A stretch of DNA of 64,000 bases from Flavobacterium humi (lineage in GTDB: Bacteria > Bacteroidota > Bacteroidia > Flavobacteriales > Flavobacteriaceae): contig NZ_SRLH01000005.1 in assembly GCF_004745595.1 (NCBI RefSeq), forward strand, positions 310,001 through 374,000, given 5' to 3'. The notes below the pieces were generated by a model that saw only the letters and a program-made list of their open reading frames with translations, had not been told where the DNA came from and did not search any database. Numbering within the stretch: position 1 is the stretch's first letter; each line of letters starts with the position of its first letter. Position numbers and translations under genes: made by a program. Shown piece after piece: positions 59,337 through 64,000 of this stretch.

Positions 59337-60569
59337 ATGTTATACTACTTATTTGAATATCTAGATAAAACTTTAGACGTTCCGGGAACGGGGGTTTTTC
59401 AGTATATCACTTTCAGATCGGCTTTGGCAATCATATTGTCATTGCTGTTGTCAACTATTTTTGGTAAACGGGTCATTAATTACCTGCGCCGCCAGCAAGT
59501 AGGGGAAACCGTTAGGGAACTCGGCCTTCATGGACAGGTAGAAAAAGCCGGTACACCTACCATGGGTGGACTGATTATTATCTTTTCAACATTACTGCCG
59601 GTTGTTTTATTGGCAAAACTGGACAATATCTATGTCATCCTTCTGATTGTGACCACGCTTTGGATGGGAACTATCGGGTTTATAGACGATTATATCAAGA
59701 TATTCAAAAAAGACAAACAAGGGCTGAAAGGTATCTTCAAGGTAATCGGACAGGTTGGCCTGGGGATTATCGTGGGTGCTACTTTGTATTTCCATCCGGG
59801 CGTGACCATTCGCAAGGAAGGAGTGAAAAACAATGTCGTAGTGGTAAATGCCACTCAAAATACTATCAATCCGGTTTCATTGGAAGAAAAATCAACGGCT
59901 ACAACCATTCCGTTCTTTAAAAACAACGAATTTGATTATGCCGAATTATTGGCCTGGGCCGGCGACGGATACCAGGATTACGCCTGGCTGATTTTTATTC
60001 CTATTGTCATTTTTATCATCACAGCCGTTTCAAACGGAGCCAACCTTACAGATGGAATAGACGGGCTTGCCGCGGGGACTTCCGCTATTTCGGTCATAGC
60101 CCTGGGGGTTTTCACTTTTGTTTCGGGGAATATTATTTTTTCCAATTACCTGAACATTATGTTTATTCCCAACTCTGGGGAAATGACTGTTTTTATTGCT
60201 GCTTTTGTTGGGGCATTGGTTGGGTTCTTGTGGTATAACAGTTACCCGGCAGCGGTTTTTATGGGTGATACGGGAAGTTTGACTATCGGTGGGATTATTG
60301 CTGTTTTGGCCATTGCTGTCCGTAAAGAAATGCTGATTCCGGTAATCTGCGGAATATTTTTGGCCGAAAATCTATCGGTTGTCCTGCAGGTATCGTATTT
60401 CAAGTACACCAAAAAAAGATTTGGGGAAGGCAGAAGGATTTTCCTGATGTCGCCATTACACCATCATTACCAGAAAAAAGGATATCATGAAAGTAAAATC
60501 GTGACCCGTTTCTGGATCGTCGGGATCTTGCTGGCCATTGTATCTATTGTAACCTTAAAACTAAGATAG
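59337..60569 (+). CDS. mraY: phospho-MurNAc-pentapeptide transferase (MraY)
   Basis: 410-residue membrane enzyme forming lipid I, about ten helices. Visible: [26 protein letters not shown] with the Asp pair, [12 protein letters not shown] and FMGDTGSL. It carries a longer loop (about residues 165-195) than E. coli MraY, a trait I recall from Bacteroidota members. Confidence 0.96.
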   Translation: MLYYLFEYLDKTLDVPGTGVFQYITFRSALAIILSLLLSTIFGKRVINYLRRQQVGETVRELGLHGQVEKAGTPTMGGLIIIFSTLLPVVLLAKLDNIYVILLIVTTLWMGTIGFIDDYIKIFKKDKQGLKGIFKVIGQVGLGIIVGATLYFHPGVTIRKEGVKNNVVVVNATQNTINPVSLEEKSTATTIPFFKNNEFDYAELLAWAGDGYQDYAWLIFIPIVIFIITAVSNGANLTDGIDGLAAGTSAISVIALGVFTFVSGNIIFSNYLNIMFIPNSGEMTVFIAAFVGALVGFLWYNSYPAAVFMGDTGSLTIGGIIAVLAIAVRKEMLIPVICGIFLAENLSVVLQVSYFKYTKKRFGEGRRIFLMSPLHHHYQKKGYHESKIVTRFWIVGILLAIVSIVTLKLR

Positions 60570-60572
60570 TAT

Positions 60573-61904
60573 ATGAGATTAGTAGTTTTAGGCGGAGGAG
60601 AAAGCGGTGTAGGCACGGCCATTCTCGGTAAGAAAAAAGGATATGAGGTTTTTGTTTCCGATTTCGGGAAAATAAAAAACAATTATAAAGAAGTATTGCT
60701 GCTTCATAAAATCAAGTTCGAGGACGAGCAGCATACCGAAGAATTGATACTCAATGCAGATGTAGTGATGAAAAGCCCTGGGATTCCCGATAAGGCGCCC
60801 ATCATTAAAAAATTAAAGGAAAAAAACATTCCTGTCATCTCTGAAATTGAATTTACAAACCAGTTTACAGATGCCGTAACGGTCGGGATTACCGGAAGCA
60901 ACGGAAAAACCACCACCACCATGCTCACCTACCATTTGCTCAAGCAAGGCGGATTGAATGTAGGACTGGCAGGGAATATCGGTAAAAGTTTTGCCTGGCA
61001 GGTTTCCGAAGACAAACACGAGGTGTATGTGCTCGAGTTAAGCAGTTTCCAACTGGACGGGATTATAAATTACAAACCGCATATTGCGATAATCACTAAT
61101 ATAAGCCCGGACCACCTGGACAGGTACAATTACAATTATGACGAATATATAGCTTCAAAATTCAGGATAACCATGAATCAGACCGAGGACGATTACCTGA
61201 TTTATGACGACGACGACCAGGCCATCAAAAATTGGTTGAAAAACAACAAGACAAGAGCAAAATTAATCCCGTTTTCACTGACAAAACAATTTGAAACCGG
61301 CGCTTACGAGACAGAAAACAATATCAATATAAATACCAGCAACGACCCCTTTGTTATGCCAACATCACACTTATCCCTAGAAGGGAAACACAACGTAAAA
61401 AACGCTTTAGCCGCCTCATCGGTAGCCCAATTGTTAAAAATCAGGAAAGCAACCATCCGTGAGAGCTTGTCTGATTTTCAAGGCGTAGAGCATCGCTTGG
61501 AGAAGGTATTGAAAATCCAGAACGTACAATATATCAATGATTCGAAAGCGACCAATGTAAATGCAACCTTTTTTGCATTAGACAGCATGACCGGGCCGAC
61601 TGTTTGGATTGTTGGTGGTGTCGATAAAGGAAACGACTATACGGAACTGATGGCTTTGGTAAACGAAAAAGTAAAAGCCATTATCTGCCTGGGCATTGAC
61701 AATAAAAAAATCATCGAGGCTTTTGCCGATGTGGTAGACATTTTGGTAGAAGTAGGTTCTATGACCGAAGCGGTAAGGCAGGCTTACAAAATCGCGGAAA
61801 AAGGGGATACGGTTTTGTTATCGCCGGCTTGTGCCAGTTTTGACCTGTTTGAAAATTATGAAGACAGAGGGCGACAGTTCAAGCAAGCTGTCCAAAATTT
61901 ATAA
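60573..61904 (+). CDS. murD: UDP-MurNAc-L-alanine:D-glutamate ligase (MurD)
   Basis: 443-residue Mur ligase. Visible: VVLGGGESGVGTA at the N-terminus, GITGSNGKTTTTML (P-loop), ELSSFQLDG and NISPDHLDRY, and YINDSKATN. Follows mraY by 3 bp. Confidence 0.96.
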   Translation: MRLVVLGGGESGVGTAILGKKKGYEVFVSDFGKIKNNYKEVLLLHKIKFEDEQHTEELILNADVVMKSPGIPDKAPIIKKLKEKNIPVISEIEFTNQFTDAVTVGITGSNGKTTTTMLTYHLLKQGGLNVGLAGNIGKSFAWQVSEDKHEVYVLELSSFQLDGIINYKPHIAIITNISPDHLDRYNYNYDEYIASKFRITMNQTEDDYLIYDDDDQAIKNWLKNNKTRAKLIPFSLTKQFETGAYETENNININTSNDPFVMPTSHLSLEGKHNVKNALAASSVAQLLKIRKATIRESLSDFQGVEHRLEKVLKIQNVQYINDSKATNVNATFFALDSMTGPTVWIVGGVDKGNDYTELMALVNEKVKAIICLGIDNKKIIEAFADVVDILVEVGSMTEAVRQAYKIAEKGDTVLLSPACASFDLFENYEDRGRQFKQAVQNL

Positions 61905-61930
61905 AAGATAAAGAAAACGCATCTGAAAAT

Positions 61931-63220
61931 ATGAAAACGCTAATACATAATCTTAAAGGAGATAGGGTCATCTGGTCATTCGTGGCGCTTTTGGCGTTGT
62001 TTTCATTTATGCCTGTATACAGCGCAAGTAGTAACCTGGCTTATCTTAAGCACGGGACGGGAAATACATTGGTATACCTGATCAAACATTTTGTGCACCT
62101 GCTTATGGGGTTCATCATCATGTACCAGGTACAGAAAATACCATACCATTACTTTAGGAGCATATCCAGGATTTTATTGCCATTAGCCTGGATATTATTG
62201 GTGTATACACTACTTAAAGGAACAATGATTGAGGGGGCGAATGCCAGCAGATGGATACAAGTCCCGTTCTTGGGGATTACGTTCCAGCCGTCGGCTTTTG
62301 CCTCTATTTCACTGTTGTTGTATGTGGCACGGTATTTGTCTAAAACGGAACTGGAGGAAATGACTTTCCAAAAATCGCTATTCGAGCTTTGGGCGCCTGT
62401 TTTCTTTACCCTGATGCTGATTTTGCCGGCAAACTTTTCCACTACGGCCTTGATTTTTTCTATGGTCCTGATGCTAACGTTTATCGGGAAATATCCGATT
62501 AAGAATATCGGGATTATTGTCGGGTTCGGTATCGTGGCCTTTGCCTTTTTCGTTTTGGTTGTGAAAGCCTTCCCGGATGCTTTCCCCAATCGTGTGGATA
62601 CCTGGATCAGCCGTATAGAGAACTTTGCTTCCGATAAACCGGGCGAAGACGATTACCAGATTGAAAAAGCCAAAATCGCCATAGCCTCCGGAGGAGTCTA
62701 CGGGTTAGGGCCGGGGAAAAGCATCCAAAAGAACTTTTTGCCGCAATCCTCTTCCGATTTTATTTTTGCCATCATCATCGAGGAATTTGGGCTTTTCGGA
62801 GGATTTACAGTAATGTTCCTGTACCTGATGCTTTTTATCAGGTTCATCATCGCCTCTTATAAGGCGCCCACTTTATTCGGCAAGCTGATAGTGGCGGGAC
62901 TGGGTTTCCCCATAATCTTCCAGGCCTTTATCAATATGGGTGTTGCTGTAGAATTACTGCCTACCACAGGACAAACACTGCCGCTGATAAGTAGCGGTGG
63001 AACTTCCATCTGGATGACCTGTGCGGCGCTTGGGATTATTTTGAATGTGACGAAAAAAGAAGAGGAAATTGTTCAGGAGAACCTCGAAAAACAACAAAGG
63101 GAAGAAGCATTGCAGAAATTGATCGACAAACAATTGGAAGAAGACAGGGAAATTAATGAAGAGAATTATTCAATTGAAGACCACGCGGTCAATCCAATGA
63201 ATGCTGTTTTGAATAAATAA
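61931..63220 (+). CDS. ftsW: septal peptidoglycan glycosyltransferase FtsW
   Basis: 429-residue SEDS-family polymerase with about ten helices. Visible: [20 protein letters not shown] (20 shown), [18 protein letters not shown] and [16 protein letters not shown], the SEDS signature. The C-terminal tail is Gln/Glu-rich. It works with FtsI in septal wall synthesis. Its TAATG overlaps the murG start. Confidence 0.96.
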   Translation: MKTLIHNLKGDRVIWSFVALLALFSFMPVYSASSNLAYLKHGTGNTLVYLIKHFVHLLMGFIIMYQVQKIPYHYFRSISRILLPLAWILLVYTLLKGTMIEGANASRWIQVPFLGITFQPSAFASISLLLYVARYLSKTELEEMTFQKSLFELWAPVFFTLMLILPANFSTTALIFSMVLMLTFIGKYPIKNIGIIVGFGIVAFAFFVLVVKAFPDAFPNRVDTWISRIENFASDKPGEDDYQIEKAKIAIASGGVYGLGPGKSIQKNFLPQSSSDFIFAIIIEEFGLFGGFTVMFLYLMLFIRFIIASYKAPTLFGKLIVAGLGFPIIFQAFINMGVAVELLPTTGQTLPLISSGGTSIWMTCAALGIILNVTKKEEEIVQENLEKQQREEALQKLIDKQLEEDREINEENYSIEDHAVNPMNAVLNK

Positions 63221-64000
63221 TGGAAATGATGAAAGAGAATCCGAAATTTTTAATCAGCGGAGGCGGTACCGGAGGACATATTTATCCGGCGATTGCCATT
63301 GCCAATGAACTCAAAGCCCGTTTCCCAAAAGCGGATATCCTTTTTGTTGGGGCCAAAGACAAGATGGAAATGCAAAAAGTGCCTCAGGCGGGATATCCCA
63401 TCAAAGGCTTATGGATTGCAGGCATCCAAAGGAAACTGACGATGCAAAATGCCATGTTCCCGTTAAAATTGCTCTCAAGTTTGAGTAAATCTTTACGGAT
63501 ACTAAAACAATTTAAGCCGGATGCCGTTATTGGAACCGGAGGGTTTGCCAGCGGAGCCGTTTTAAAGGTGGCCTCGATGCTTGGGATCCCTACAGTAATC
63601 CAGGAGCAGAATTCGTATCCCGGGATCACCAATAAATTATTGAGCAAAAAGGCAGATAAAATTTGTGTCGCCTACGAAAACCTGGAACGGTTCTTTCCAA
63701 AAGAAAAAATGATCCTGACAGGGAATCCGGTGCGCCAGGATTTGATTTCGGTAAGTGATAAAAGAGAAGAAGCGGTAGCCTATTTTAATTTGGATGCCTC
63801 CAAAAAAACAATACTGGTCCTCGGCGGAAGCCTTGGTGCTAAAAGGATAAATCAGCTGATTGCCAAAGAATTGGATGGGATGTTATTACAAAATGTCCAG
63901 GTTATCTGGCAATGCGGGAAATTATATTTTGAAGAATTCAAGCATTTTTCAGACAAAGAAAACGTACAGGTGTTGTCGTTCATAGACCGGATGGATTTGG
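63220..64000 (+). CDS. murG: UDP-GlcNAc:lipid I GlcNAc transferase (MurG), 3' end outside window
   Basis: 260 codons are visible. The N-terminus [20 protein letters not shown] carries the GGGTGGH signature; [25 protein letters not shown] and [11 protein letters not shown] follow. Lacks only the last part of the C-domain. Next gene in the cluster (often murC) is not visible. Confidence 0.95.
   Translation, partial: MEMMKENPKFLISGGGTGGHIYPAIAIANELKARFPKADILFVGAKDKMEMQKVPQAGYPIKGLWIAGIQRKLTMQNAMFPLKLLSSLSKSLRILKQFKPDAVIGTGGFASGAVLKVASMLGIPTVIQEQNSYPGITNKLLSKKADKICVAYENLERFFPKEKMILTGNPVRQDLISVSDKREEAVAYFNLDASKKTILVLGGSLGAKRINQLIAKELDGMLLQNVQVIWQCGKLYFEEFKHFSDKENVQVLSFIDRMDL

Overview
The window is chromosomal DNA of a flavobacterium (Bacteroidota, family Flavobacteriaceae, Flavobacterium-like). 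The evidence is the gliding and type IX secretion genes gldB, gldC and the SprA plug (DUF5103), many Bacteroidota-only families (DUF5916, DUF6370, DUF6702), the repeated Bacteroidota promoter element TTG-N17-23-TAnnTTTG, A-rich leaders without clear Shine-Dalgarno sites, and mostly short intergenic gaps. No prophage, insertion sequence, CRISPR array or rRNA is visible; the only RNA gene found is one tRNA-Gly(TCC).

Layout. 1-3.5 kb: LPS and sugar genes (kdtA on the minus strand, a DegT-type sugar aminotransferase, a 36-residue membrane peptide, galE). 3.5-8.8 kb: a small Ala-rich lipoprotein, a HipA-like kinase/DUF3037 pair, fabD, then a yceI / exported pirin / Crp-type regulator group in which yceI and pirin carry the same 16-bp palindrome at the same distance from the same -7 box. 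8.8-15.4 kb: purT, aspC, a front-end fatty acid desaturase, rsmG, pruA, apaG. 15.4-27 kb: T9SS plug, a leaderless peptidoglycan-binding/CHAP protein, map, gpmI, DUF5916, and two convergent L,D-transpeptidases whose 3' ends overlap. 27-36 kb: tRNA-Gly, pepE, exported proteins, an M1 peptidase, a TatA-like protein, PAP2, an O-methyltransferase, a lone carbamoyltransferase and rlmN. 36-41 kb: a four-gene sensory operon (unknown cytosolic protein, seven-helix membrane protein, histidine kinase, NarL-type regulator) and two tandem paralogous lipoproteins. 41-50 kb: polyprenyl synthase, an ECF sigma / anti-sigma / outer membrane protein operon, two tandem beta-helix proteins, dnaG (all four zinc ligands replaced) and an orphan response regulator. 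50-54 kb: nadE, gldBC, engB, a hydrolase. 54-64 kb: the dcw division and cell wall cluster mraZ-rsmH-ftsL-ftsI-murE-mraY-murD-ftsW-murG, the last gene cut by the window end.

The genes are mainly core envelope biogenesis and housekeeping. The dcw cluster makes lipid II and the septal synthase; the L,D-transpeptidases remodel the product; fabD, the desaturase, kdtA and galE feed membrane and LPS synthesis; gldBC and the plug serve gliding and type IX secretion. The most novel-looking parts are the palindrome-defined yceI/pirin regulon, the sensory operon, the HipA-like/DUF3037 pair, the zinc-less primase and the variant MraZ-type repeats (TGGTA every 10 bp) before mraZ.
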